64,000 nt of DNA from Streptomyces sp. NRRL F-5126 (lineage in GTDB: Bacteria; Actinomycetota; Actinomycetes; Streptomycetales; Streptomycetaceae), in NCBI RefSeq assembly GCF_000721265.1, contig NZ_JOFZ01000006.1, forward strand, positions 657,497 to 721,496. Reading direction: 5' to 3'. Of this stretch, positions 25,278 through 34,039 are shown in pieces (positions within the stretch are counted from its first letter, which is position 1; the number at the start of each line of letters is the position of its first letter). The translations under genes were made by a program, and so were the position numbers. The notes beneath the pieces were generated by a model, which saw only the letters and a program-made list of their open reading frames with translations, was not told the DNA's origin and did no database searches.

Positions 25278-26558
25278 CTACGCCCTGGGGGCGACCTTCG
25301 TCAAACCGTTGATGATCCTGTCCATCGCGTCGCCGCCCGTCGGGTCCGTCAGGTTGGCGAGGAGCTTCAGCGTGAACTTCATCAGCAGCGGGTGCGTCAG
25401 GCCGCGCTGCGCCGCCAGCTTCATGATCGTCGGGTTGCCGATCAGCTTCACGAACGCGCGGCCCAGCGTGTAGTAGCCGCCGTACGTGTCCTTGAGTACC
25501 TGCGGGTAGCGCTGCAGCGCGCGCTCGCGCAGCGCGGGCGTGGCGCGCGCGTGCGCCTGGACGATCACGTCGGCGGCGAGCTGCCCCGACTCCATCGCGT
25601 AGGCGATGCCCTCGCCGTTGAACGGGTTGATCATGCCGCCCGCGTCGCCCACCAGCAGCAGCCCGCGCGTGTAGTGCGGCTGCCGGTTGAACGCCATCGG
25701 CAGCGCGGCGCCGCGGATCGGCTTCGTCATGTTCTCTGGCGTGTAGCCCCAGTCCTCCGGCATCGACGCGCACCAGGCCTTGAGGACCTCGCGCCAGTTC
25801 AGCTCGTTGAACGCGGCCGACGAGTCGAGGATGCCGAGGCCCACGTTCGACGTGCCGTCGCCCATGCCGAAGATCCAGCCGTAGCCGGGCAGCAGGCGCT
25901 CCTGGGCGCCGCGCCTGTCCCACAGCTCAAGCCACGACTCCAGGTAGTCGTCGTCGTGGCGCGGCGAGGTGAAGTACGTGCGCACCGCGACGCCCATCGG
26001 GCGGTCGTCGCGCCGGTGCAGGCCCATGCCGACCGAGAGGCGCGTCGAGTTGCCGTCGGCGGCGACCACCAGCGGCGCGTGGAACGTGACCGGCCGCTTC
26101 TCCTCGCCCAGCTTCGCGTGCACGCCCGTGATGCGGCCCGTGCCGTCGGTGATCGGCGCGCCGACGTTGCACAGCTCGTACATGCGCGCGCCGGCCTTCT
26201 GGGCCTGCCGGGCGAGCTGCTCGTCGAAGTCGTCGCGCTTGCGGACGAGTCCGTAGTCCGGGTACGCGGCGAGATCCGGCCAGTCCAGCTCCAGCCGCAT
26301 GCCGCCGCCGATGATCCGCAGGCCCTTGTTGCGCAGCCAGCCGGCCTCCTCGGAGATGTCGATGCCCATCGAGACGAGCTGCTTGGTCGCGCGGGGCGTG
26401 AGGCCGTCGCCGCACACCTTCTCGCGCGGGAAGGCCGTCTTCTCCAGGAGCAGTACGTCGAGACCCGACTTGGCCAGGTAGTACGCCGTGGTCGAGCCGG
26501 CTGGGCCCGCCCCGACGACGATGACGTCGGCGGTGTTCTCGGAGAGGGGCTCGGTCAC
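25278..26558 (-). CDS. Geranylgeranyl reductase-family FAD oxidoreductase
   Basis: About 426 residues, an FAD-dependent reductase of the geranylgeranyl reductase / digeranylgeranylglycerophospholipid reductase family. The N-terminus VIVVGAGPAGSTTAYYLAKSGLDVLLLEK is the GxGxxG FAD motif with the terminal acidic residue; FPREKVCGDGLTPRA is the family signature; GLLLVGDAGGMINPFNGEGI is the second FAD motif. The GTG at 26558 behind GGGAGC is preferred over longer forms. In its setting near menaquinone genes it may reduce the isoprenoid tail of menaquinone or another prenyl substrate, which is inference. Confidence 0.85.
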   Translation of the reverse strand: MTEPLSENTADVIVVGAGPAGSTTAYYLAKSGLDVLLLEKTAFPREKVCGDGLTPRATKQLVSMGIDISEEAGWLRNKGLRIIGGGMRLELDWPDLAAYPDYGLVRKRDDFDEQLARQAQKAGARMYELCNVGAPITDGTGRITGVHAKLGEEKRPVTFHAPLVVAADGNSTRLSVGMGLHRRDDRPMGVAVRTYFTSPRHDDDYLESWLELWDRRGAQERLLPGYGWIFGMGDGTSNVGLGILDSSAAFNELNWREVLKAWCASMPEDWGYTPENMTKPIRGAALPMAFNRQPHYTRGLLLVGDAGGMINPFNGEGIAYAMESGQLAADVIVQAHARATPALRERALQRYPQVLKDTYGGYYTLGRAFVKLIGNPTIMKLAAQRGLTHPLLMKFTLKLLANLTDPTGGDAMDRIINGLTKVAPRA

Positions 26559-26644
26559 GGCGGGGGCTCCCGAAGGGTCGGCGCGGATACCGGCTCGATA
26601 CAGCTGCTGGAAGTTGCGCTGTGAAGTATCGAAAGGCAACGGAC

Positions 26645-27265
26645 ATGGGCAGTCTATGGGGGCGTACCGACAAGCCGGCTCGAAGGGCACCCTCCGTGAA
26701 TGATTCGCCGAATGATGCGCCGAACGATCAGCGGCACGATGCGTCCCGGCCGTATCCGCCGGTGGAACTGCGCGTCCCCACCGACGAGGACGCCTACGCG
26801 TGGCACCGCATCTTCGCCCACCCGGACGTCATGGAGTTCCACGGCGGCCGCCCGAAGGAGGTGTCCGTGTACGAGGAGCTCACGGCCCGCCAGCGCCGCC
26901 ACGCCGCGGAGCGCGGCTTCTGCCTGTGGACGCTCGTGGACGCGGAGGGCGAGGTGATCGGCTTCACGGGCGCGCAGCCGTGGCCGCACGAGTCGTTCGG
27001 GCCGTACGGCGAGATCGAGATCGGCTGGCGCCTCGGGCGCGCCCACTGGGGCCGCGGCTATGCGACGGCCGCCGCGCGGGCGACGCTCGATCGGGTGCGG
27101 GCGGCGGGCGTCGAACAGGTCGTGGCAATGGTGAACGCGCGCAACGAGCGGTCGATCGCCGTGACGCGACGGCTGGGCATGCGGCTGGCGAAGACGTTCA
27201 CGTACGCGTCGAAGACGGTGCCGAGTACGGAGCTCGTGGGGCACCAGTACGAGCTCGCGCTGTAG
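26645..27265 (+). CDS. GNAT-family N-acetyltransferase
   Basis: About 206 residues, a RimJ/RimL-like GNAT acetyltransferase. The N-terminal 35 or so residues are disordered and Asn/Asp-rich. The fold starts with VELRVPTDEDAYAWHRIFAHPDVMEFHGG; IGFTGAQPW and EIGWRLGRAHWGRGYATAAA are the acetyl-CoA-binding strands and loop, followed by VNARNERSIAVTRRLGMRL. The start is uncertain: ATG 26645 with AAAGG upstream is used; GTG 26696 would remove the tail. It is divergent from the reductase at 25278. The substrate is unknown. Confidence 0.85.
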   Translation: MGSLWGRTDKPARRAPSVNDSPNDAPNDQRHDASRPYPPVELRVPTDEDAYAWHRIFAHPDVMEFHGGRPKEVSVYEELTARQRRHAAERGFCLWTLVDAEGEVIGFTGAQPWPHESFGPYGEIEIGWRLGRAHWGRGYATAAARATLDRVRAAGVEQVVAMVNARNERSIAVTRRLGMRLAKTFTYASKTVPSTELVGHQYELAL

Positions 27266-27379
27266 CCCTGCGGTTCAGCCCCGCGGGGGCCGGCTGGCGG
27301 GGGCAGGCTCGCGCCGGCACGGGCGGGTTGCGGCCGCGCCCCCGGGTGGCGCTCCGGCGGGAGCCGTGCACCGCCGTGG

Positions 27380-28072
27380 CTACTCCCGTACCGCCCTGTG
27401 CAGCGCGACGACCCCGCCCGTCAGGTTCCGCCACGCGACCCGCGACCAGCCGCACCGCCTCATCCGCGCCGCGAGCCCCCGCTGGTTGGGCCAGGCGCGG
27501 ATCGACTCGGCGAGGTAGACGTACGCGTCCGGGTTGGACGAGACGGCGCGGGCCACCGGCGGCAGCGCGCGCATCAGGTACTCCTGGTAGACCGTGCGGA
27601 ACGGGCCGAACACCGGGTCGGAGAACTCGCAGATCACGATGCGCCCGCCCGGCTTCGTGACCCGGTGCAACTCGCGCAGCGCCTGCTCCGAGTCCTCGAC
27701 GTTGCGCAGCCCGAAGGAGATCGTCACCGCGTCGAAGGCCTCGTCGACGAAGGGCAGGCGCGTGGCGTCGCCCGCCGTGAACGGCATCCAGGCGTAGCGC
27801 CGCTTGCCCTCGCGCAGCATGCCGAGGGAGAAGTCGCAGGGCACGACGTACGCGCCGGTGCGCGCGAAGGGCTGGGAGGACGTGGCCGTGCCGGCCGCGA
27901 GGTCGAGCACACGCTCCGCGGGGCGCGCGGCGACGGCCTTCGCGACCTCCTTGCGCCACAGGCGGGCCTGGCCGAGCGACAGCACGTCGTTCGTCAGGTC
28001 GTACTTAGCCGCCACGTCGTCGAACATCGTGGCGACTTCCTGCGGCTTCTTGTCCAGGGATGCACGGGTCAT
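27380..28072 (-). CDS. menG: Demethylmenaquinone methyltransferase
   Basis: A 230-residue UbiE/MenG-family SAM methyltransferase that adds the ring methyl group of menaquinone as the last step. Motifs: [22 protein letters not shown] (about 13-34, the family signature), [12 protein letters not shown] (SAM motif I), [10 protein letters not shown] and the post-[21 protein letters not shown]. The length fits. It lies on the same strand as mqnC and mqnA and 41 nt from a short imidazolonepropionase-like gene, consistent with its role in the futalosine pathway cluster. Confidence 0.92.
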   Translation of the reverse strand: MTRASLDKKPQEVATMFDDVAAKYDLTNDVLSLGQARLWRKEVAKAVAARPAERVLDLAAGTATSSQPFARTGAYVVPCDFSLGMLREGKRRYAWMPFTAGDATRLPFVDEAFDAVTISFGLRNVEDSEQALRELHRVTKPGGRIVICEFSDPVFGPFRTVYQEYLMRALPPVARAVSSNPDAYVYLAESIRAWPNQRGLAARMRRCGWSRVAWRNLTGGVVALHRAVRE

Positions 28073-28113
28073 CCGCCCATTGAAGCAGGCGGCGCCCCAC
28101 GCTCACGGCTCGC

Positions 28114-28650
28114 TCAGGCGCGCCGGTGGACGAGGCGCCCCGCGAGCACCGTCACGACGCAGTCGCCGCCGGCGTCGAACACCGCGAAGTCGGCGTGGCC
28201 GCCCGCCACAAGGTCCGCGGGGCTCTCCCGCAGGCCCGCACGGGACACCGCCGCCGCGACCTGCGGGCGCGAGAAGGGCCCGGTGACCGCCGTGACCCCG
28301 CGTGCGAGCAGCCGCTGCACACCCCGGCGCGCGCTGGCACTCCAGCGTGCGTCCGTCATGGGCACGGACGCGACGGGCACGGGCCCGGTGCCGAGGGCGT
28401 CCGCCTCGCGCGGGTCGGGCCAGTAGACCGTCTCCAGCAGGGCGGCGCCGTCCGCCGCGTGACGCCCCGGCTCCAGCACGCCGTCCCAGGTCCGCTCACG
28501 CGCGCCGAGCGGCCCGTACGTCCGGGAGATCTCCCCGTACGGGCCCAGGGCCGCGAGGCGTCCGCCGTCGGCCACGACCGCGAGGCCGTGGGTGGCGGCT
28601 CCGTCAGGTCCGGTACGCACCCCGCCACTCGGGTGGTGGATCGTCAGCAC
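28114..28650 (-). CDS. Imidazolonepropionase-like single-domain protein
   Basis: A 178-residue protein that resembles only the small beta-sandwich part of amidohydrolases. It has LTIHHPSGGVRTG at the start and ends with GHADFAVFDAGGDCVVTVLAGRLVHRR, the composite domain that in full enzymes flanks the metal-binding barrel. No HxH metal site is present, so it is not an amidohydrolase by itself. It sits between mqnC and menG in one orientation in this cluster, where a role linked to aminofutalosine processing is tempting but unproven. Confidence 0.7.
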   Translation of the reverse strand: MLTIHHPSGGVRTGPDGAATHGLAVVADGGRLAALGPYGEISRTYGPLGARERTWDGVLEPGRHAADGAALLETVYWPDPREADALGTGPVPVASVPMTDARWSASARRGVQRLLARGVTAVTGPFSRPQVAAAVSRAGLRESPADLVAGGHADFAVFDAGGDCVVTVLAGRLVHRRA

Positions 28651-28684
28651 CGCGGTCCCCCATTCCCCACAGACCCCGGACGCC

Positions 28685-29899
28685 TCAGTTGGCGTCGAGG
28701 AGCTTGAGCTCCGGGTGCGCCGTGCCGCCCGCGATCGCCGTGGAGGAGATGTGCGAGACGACGCGGTCGTCGACCGGGTCGTTCGCCGGGTCGTCGTGGA
28801 CGACGAGGTGCTCGTACGTGGTGGCCCGCTGCGCCGGCACGCGGCCCGCCTTGCGGATCAGGTCGATGATCTCCATGCGGTTGGAGCGGTGCTTCGCGCC
28901 CGCCGAGGAGACGACGTTCTCCTCCAGCATGATCGAGCCCAGGTCGTCGGCGCCGTAGTGCAGGGAGAGCTGGCCGACCTCCTTGCCCGTCGTCAGCCAG
29001 GAGCCCTGGATGTGGGCGATGTTGTCGAGGAAGAGGCGCGCGATGGCGATCATCCGCAGGTACTCGAAGAGGGTGGCCTGCGTCTGGCCCTTCAGGTGGT
29101 TGTTCTCCGGCTGGTAGGTGTACGGGATGAAGGCGCGGAAGCCGCCCGTGCGGTCCTGCACGTCGCGGATCATCCGCAGGTGCTCGATCCGCTCGGCGTT
29201 CGTCTCGCCCGTGCCCATCAGCATGGTCGTCGTCGACTCGACGCCGAGCTTGTGGGCCGTCTCCATGATCTCCAGCCAGCGTTCGCCCGACTCCTTGAGC
29301 GGGGCGATCGCCTTGCGCGGCCGCTCGGGCAGCAGCTCGGCGCCCGCGCCGGCGAACGAGTCGAGGCCGGCCGCGTGGATGCGGCGGATGGCCTCCTCGG
29401 CTGAGACGCCGGAGATCCTGGCCATGTGCTCGACCTCGGACGCGCCGAGGGAGTGGATGACCAGTTGCGGGAACTCCTTCTTGATGGCGGCGAACGCCTC
29501 TTCGTAGTACTCGACGCCGTAGTCCGGGTGGTGGCCGCCCTGGAACATGATCTGGGTGCCGCCCAGTTCGACGGTCTCCGCGCAGCGGCGCAGGATGTCG
29601 TCGAGGTCGCGGCTCCAGCCCTTGTCCGTGTCCTTGGGCGCCGCGTAGAAGGCGCAGAACTTGCAGGCCGTCACGCACACGTTGGTGTAGTTGATGTTGC
29701 GCTCGATGATGTACGTGGCGATGTGCTCGGTGCCCGCGTACCGGCGGCGGCGCACGGCGTCGGCCGCGGCGCCCAGCGCGTGCAGGGGCGCGTCGCGGTA
29801 GAGGACGACGGACTCCTCCGGCGTGATGCGGCCCCCGGCGGCGGCGCGGTCCAGGGTCCCGGCGATGTCAACGGACGGACGGTCGGCCTTCTCGGTCAC
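28685..29899 (-). CDS. mqnC: Cyclic dehypoxanthinyl futalosine synthase
   Basis: About 404 residues, the radical SAM enzyme MqnC that converts dehypoxanthinyl futalosine to its cyclic form in menaquinone synthesis. The radical SAM motif CVTACKFCAF (CxxxCxxC) is near residue 75, followed by GGTQIMFQGGHHPDYG, GTGETNAERIEHL and LEENVVSSAG. The GTG at 29899 with AAGGA upstream is chosen over ATG 29917. It is preceded by a strong terminator hairpin that separates it from mqnA, so it may have its own promoter. Confidence 0.93.
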   Translation of the reverse strand: MTEKADRPSVDIAGTLDRAAAGGRITPEESVVLYRDAPLHALGAAADAVRRRRYAGTEHIATYIIERNINYTNVCVTACKFCAFYAAPKDTDKGWSRDLDDILRRCAETVELGGTQIMFQGGHHPDYGVEYYEEAFAAIKKEFPQLVIHSLGASEVEHMARISGVSAEEAIRRIHAAGLDSFAGAGAELLPERPRKAIAPLKESGERWLEIMETAHKLGVESTTTMLMGTGETNAERIEHLRMIRDVQDRTGGFRAFIPYTYQPENNHLKGQTQATLFEYLRMIAIARLFLDNIAHIQGSWLTTGKEVGQLSLHYGADDLGSIMLEENVVSSAGAKHRSNRMEIIDLIRKAGRVPAQRATTYEHLVVHDDPANDPVDDRVVSHISSTAIAGGTAHPELKLLDAN

Positions 29900-29945
29900 C
29901 GGAACGGGTCCTTCCATACGGGGTAAGACAACCGCTTCAGCGTAC

Positions 29946-29984
29946 GCCTCCCGTGGTGGCCTGAAGGGGGCCACCACGGGAGGC
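29946..29984 (-). terminator. Strong hairpin between mqnA and mqnC
   Basis: Perfect 16-base arms GCCTCCCGTGGTGGCC (29946-29961) and GGCCACCACGGGAGGC (29969-29984) with a 7-nt loop. It lies 36 nt downstream of mqnA. There is no U-run, as is common in streptomycetes. Confidence 0.7.
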
Positions 29985-30019
29985 AGGTCTTACCGAAGGA
30001 TGCGGCGCCCGCCGCACGC

Positions 30020-30931
<912 letters not shown>

Positions 30932-30984
30932 CTAAACCCGGAGTGCCGACGGCCACGACGTGGGGAGCGCCCGTCACGCACGCA

Positions 30985-31196
30985 CGGACCACGAACAGGT
31001 CGCCGTCCGAGACCGCGTAGACGGTGGAGCCGACCGCGCTGCTCACCAGGACGGTACGGCCGGAGACGGTCGGCGAGGCGGAGTGGTTGCCGCTCTCGCT
31101 GCGCCGCTTCGGCTTCCCGGTGCCGGCGGACACGGCGCTCAGGGTGGCGTCGGACGACGCACGGCCGTCGCCGCTGACGTACAGCGCGTACAGCAC
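30985..31196 (-). pseudogene. PQQ-type beta-propeller repeat remnant
   Basis: Minus-strand reading gives LYALYVSGDGRASSDATLSAV, AGTGKPKRRSESGNHSASPTVSG, TVLVSSAVGSTVYAVSDGDLFVV. This is the repeat pattern of PQQ-binding-like (BamB-like) propeller proteins. Only about 70 residues remain, with no start, and the frame runs on into unrelated sequence. It lies in the 623-nt gap between mqnA and the cold-shock gene and looks like a gene relic. Confidence 0.55.
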
Positions 31197-31451
31197 GTAC
31201 AGCGCGCGTGCAGCACGGTGCCGCTGCCCACGCAGGGATGGGCCCCGGGCCCGGACGTCGATCGCGCCATCTTGGGCACCCGCCCGGGCCGCGGCCGGGG
31301 AGGGGCGGGGCCCGGACGCCCGTCAGCAGGTCGTGGTGGTGTCAGGCGTCCGGGTGACCTCCGTAAACGGATGATCTTTGCCTCTACCGCCACGCGGACG
31401 GCCCGTGCTAGGCTCGCCGCAAGTTGCAGTTTGGTTTCCCTTGCAGTACAG

Positions 31452-31484
31452 AGCCTGCGGAGCATGTGACCCCGCAGGCTTTTG
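31452..31484 (+). promoter_or_regulatory. Leader hairpin with T-run before the cold-shock gene
   Basis: AGCCTGCGG (31452-31460) pairs with CCGCAGGCT (31472-31480), followed at once by TTTTG. The structure sits about 60-90 nt upstream of the cold-shock start codon, on the coding strand. It looks like an intrinsic terminator inside the leader, and so could attenuate or sense temperature; this is inference from form and place. Confidence 0.6.
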
Positions 31485-31545
31485 TAGTTTTCAGACTTCA
31501 TCGCAGGTTCTGGAGCAGGGCAACCCTTTGGCCCAAGGAGGGCTT

Positions 31546-31749
31546 ATGGCTACCGGAACCGTCAAGTGGTTCAACGCTGAAAAGGGCTTCGGCTTCATCG
31601 CCCAGGACGGCGGCGGCCCGGATGTCTTCGTCCACTACTCCGCGATCAACGCGTCTGGCTTCCGCTCCCTGGAGGAGAACCAGGTCGTGAACTTCGACGT
31701 CACCCAGGGCCCGAAGGGCCCGCAGGCGGAGAACGTCACCCCGGCCTAG
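31546..31749 (+). CDS. Cold-shock protein (CspA family)
   Basis: A 67-residue single cold-shock domain protein, an RNA/DNA-binding OB fold. It has the RNP1 motif KGFGFIA and RNP2 motif DVFVHYSAI. Length and sequence are typical of Streptomyces Csp. The ATG at 31546 follows an excellent AAGGAGGG (31535-31542). It has a long leader (the region from about 31400) that contains a terminator-like hairpin, and a terminator follows at 31791. Csps act as RNA chaperones and often have regulated leaders. Confidence 0.95.
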   Translation: MATGTVKWFNAEKGFGFIAQDGGGPDVFVHYSAINASGFRSLEENQVVNFDVTQGPKGPQAENVTPA

Positions 31750-31790
31750 TTGCCCGGGTCGGCGATCGCGTAACGAGTTGAGCAGTACCA

Positions 31791-31841
31791 AGGGGCCCCA
31801 CCCCGTCGCGTGAAAGCGGCGGGACGGGGCCCCTGCCTTTT
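31791..31841 (+). terminator. Terminator after the cold-shock gene
   Basis: AGGGGCCCC (31791-31799) pairs with GGGGCCCCT (31826-31834), followed by GCCTTTTG. Alternative pairing of CCCCGTC with GACGGGG is possible. It separates the cold-shock gene from the convergent acyl-CoA ligase gene. Confidence 0.7.
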
Positions 31842-31858
31842 GCCCTGAAACGCTGACG

Positions 31859-33775
31859 CTATTGCTCGTACAGCTTCGCTATCGAGTCCGCGTAATCCTT
31901 CGTAATCTCGGCGCGGCGCAGCTTGCGTGACGGAGTCAGGTAGCCGTCGGCCTCGGTGAAGTCGTTGTCCAGCACCAGAAAGCGGCGGATCGACTCCGCG
32001 CGGGAGACCAGCCGGTTCGCCTCGTCCACCGCCCGCTGCAGGACGCCGCGCAGGGCCTCGTCCTCGGTTCCCCCTTGCGCGGCCCCCGCCTGCCTGGCGC
32101 GCATGGCGCGCCAGTGCGAGAGGCCCTCGGGGTCGAGGGTGATCAGCGCCGTGACGTACGGGCGGTTGTCGCCGGCGACCAGGCACTGGCTGATCAGCGG
32201 GTGCGCGCGCAGCCAGTCCTCCAGCGGCGCGGGCGCGACGGTCTTGCCGCCCGTCGTGATGATCACGTCCTTCTTGCGGCCGGTGATCGTCAGGTAGCCG
32301 TCGCCGTCCAGCTCCCCCAGGTCGCCCGTCGCGAACCAGCCGCCGTTGCCCGTCGCGGGGACGGCCTCCGAGCGCTCCATGTCCCAGTAGCCGGTGAAGA
32401 CGTGCCCGCCGCGCAGCAGCACCTCCCCGTCGTCGGCGACACGGACCGCGGTGCCGGGCATGGGCAGGCCGACGGTCCCCATGCGGGGCCGGCGCGGCGG
32501 CGTGCAGGTGGCGGCGGCCGTGGTCTCCGTCAGGCCGTATCCCTCGAAGACCTCGATGCCGGCGCCCGCGTAGAACGACGCGAGCCTGCGGCCGAGGGGT
32601 GAGCCGCCGCAGATCGCGTACTTCACGCGGCCGCCTAGGGCCGCGCGTATGCGGCGGTAGACGAGCGGGTCGTAGAGGGCCCGTGCCGCCCGCAGCGCGG
32701 CGGAAGGGCCCGGGCCCGTGCCGTGCTCGGCCGCCTCCAGCGCCTCGCCGTAGCGGCGGGCGATGCGCGCGGCCCGGTCGAAGGAGGAGGCGCGGCCCAT
32801 GCGCTCGGCCCTGGCGCGCGCCGTGTTGTAGACCTTCTCCAGCACGTAGGGGATGGCCAGCAGGAACGTGGGCCGGAAGCCCGCGAGGTCGTCGAGCAGG
32901 GCGCCGGTCTCCACGGACGGCGCGTGGCCCAGGCGTACGCGCGCCCGCAGGCACGCGACGGCGACCATCCGGCCGAATATGTGGCTCAGGGGCAGGAACA
33001 GCAGGATCGAGGGCGGGGCCTTGCTGACGGACGTGAAGACCGGGTACAGCAGCTCGACGGCGTTGTCGACCTCGGCGAAGAAGTTGCCGTGGGTGAGGGC
33101 GCAGCCCTTGGGGCGCCCGGTGGTGCCCGAGGTGTAGCAGAGGGTGGCGAGGCTGTCGGGGGACAGCGCGGCGCGGCGCTCGGCCAGCACGTCGGGGCCG
33201 ACGCCCGCGCCGGCCTCGCGCAGCCGCTCGATGCCGCCGTCCGCCAGCCCCCACACGTGCGCGAGGTGGGAGATCCGCATGCGCTCCTGCCGTACGAGGG
33301 CGGCCTGCTCGGCGTCCTCCACGACGCAGGCGACGGCGCCGGAGTCCTGGAGGATCCAGCGGGTCTGGTACGCGGACGACGTCGGGTAGACCGGCACGGG
33401 CACCAGACCCGCGGCCCAGGCCGCGAAGTCGAGCAGCGTCCACTCGTAGGTCGTACGGGCCATGATCGCGATGCGGTCCCCCGGCAGCAGCCCCTCGGCG
33501 ACGAAGCCGCGCGCGACGGCGCCGACGTCCTCGGCGAACGCGGCGGCGCTCACGTCTCCCCAGCCGCCGTCGGGCAGCTTGCGGCTGATGACGACTGCGC
33601 CCGGTTCCTGGCGGGCGTTCTCGTAGGGGATGTCGGCGAGCGAGCCGCCTCGCACGGGTGCGGCGAGCGGCGGGGCCGTGACCTGTCTGACGACCCCGTC
33701 GAGCGCGACGACCCTGGGCGCGGGGGCGGCGGGCGACGGCGCAGGCGCTTGCGCCCCGTATGCGGCGGTGGACAC
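31859..33775 (-). CDS. Long-chain acyl-CoA synthetase (AMP-dependent)
   Basis: About 638 residues, an ANL-superfamily adenylating enzyme that activates a fatty acid as acyl-AMP and then acyl-CoA. Motifs: LCYTSGTTGRPKGCALTH (ATP-binding P-loop, about residue 240), YGLTETTAA (A5), GWFATGDLGELDGDGYLTITGRKKDVIITTGGK (A7-A8, hinge), and the C-terminal lysine in TPSRKLRR. The GTG at 33775 with AGGAG upstream is chosen. It has a proline/alanine-rich N-terminus. The substrate chain length is inferred from the FadD15-like family only. Confidence 0.9.
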   Translation of the reverse strand: MSTAAYGAQAPAPSPAAPAPRVVALDGVVRQVTAPPLAAPVRGGSLADIPYENARQEPGAVVISRKLPDGGWGDVSAAAFAEDVGAVARGFVAEGLLPGDRIAIMARTTYEWTLLDFAAWAAGLVPVPVYPTSSAYQTRWILQDSGAVACVVEDAEQAALVRQERMRISHLAHVWGLADGGIERLREAGAGVGPDVLAERRAALSPDSLATLCYTSGTTGRPKGCALTHGNFFAEVDNAVELLYPVFTSVSKAPPSILLFLPLSHIFGRMVAVACLRARVRLGHAPSVETGALLDDLAGFRPTFLLAIPYVLEKVYNTARARAERMGRASSFDRAARIARRYGEALEAAEHGTGPGPSAALRAARALYDPLVYRRIRAALGGRVKYAICGGSPLGRRLASFYAGAGIEVFEGYGLTETTAAATCTPPRRPRMGTVGLPMPGTAVRVADDGEVLLRGGHVFTGYWDMERSEAVPATGNGGWFATGDLGELDGDGYLTITGRKKDVIITTGGKTVAPAPLEDWLRAHPLISQCLVAGDNRPYVTALITLDPEGLSHWRAMRARQAGAAQGGTEDEALRGVLQRAVDEANRLVSRAESIRRFLVLDNDFTEADGYLTPSRKLRRAEITKDYADSIAKLYEQ

Positions 33776-33974
33776 GGGCGGCTCCTGGGAGTACGGCGTC
33801 CCTGAGGGACGCTCAGGGGCCGACCCTCTCGGCCCGGTGGCCATTATGCGGAACCCGCCGGTCCCCGGCACCGGGTCCGCCCACATCGGCACCGGGCCCC
33901 CGCACAACCGCCGACCGGAACGACCGGAACGACCGGAACAGGACGGACCGGCCGCGCGGTTGGCCGGAAACCGC

Positions 33975-34014
33975 CGCGGGCCCCTCCCTCCCGCTCGGGA
34001 GGGAGGGGCCCGCG
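33975..34014 (-). terminator. Terminator of the symporter gene
   Basis: A perfect 19-base-arm hairpin: CGCGGGCCCCTCCCTCCCG (33975-33993) and its complement (33996-34014) with a 2-nt loop. It lies 25 nt after the symporter stop and upstream of the acyl-CoA ligase gene. It is unusually long and GC-rich. Confidence 0.75.
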
Positions 34015-34039
34015 AAGGCGTGGCCGGGCGGCCTGGGCG

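Noticed and set aside
24147..26624. Plus-strand open frame of about 825 codons through the tandem repeats
   Set aside because: It is antisense to the methyltransferase and the reductase genes, which have clear domains, and its sequence is low-complexity Arg/Ala/Val.
31378..31414. TTGCCT and TAGGCT as a promoter of the cold-shock gene
   Set aside because: The spacing of about 25 nt is too long for a standard sigma-70-type promoter.
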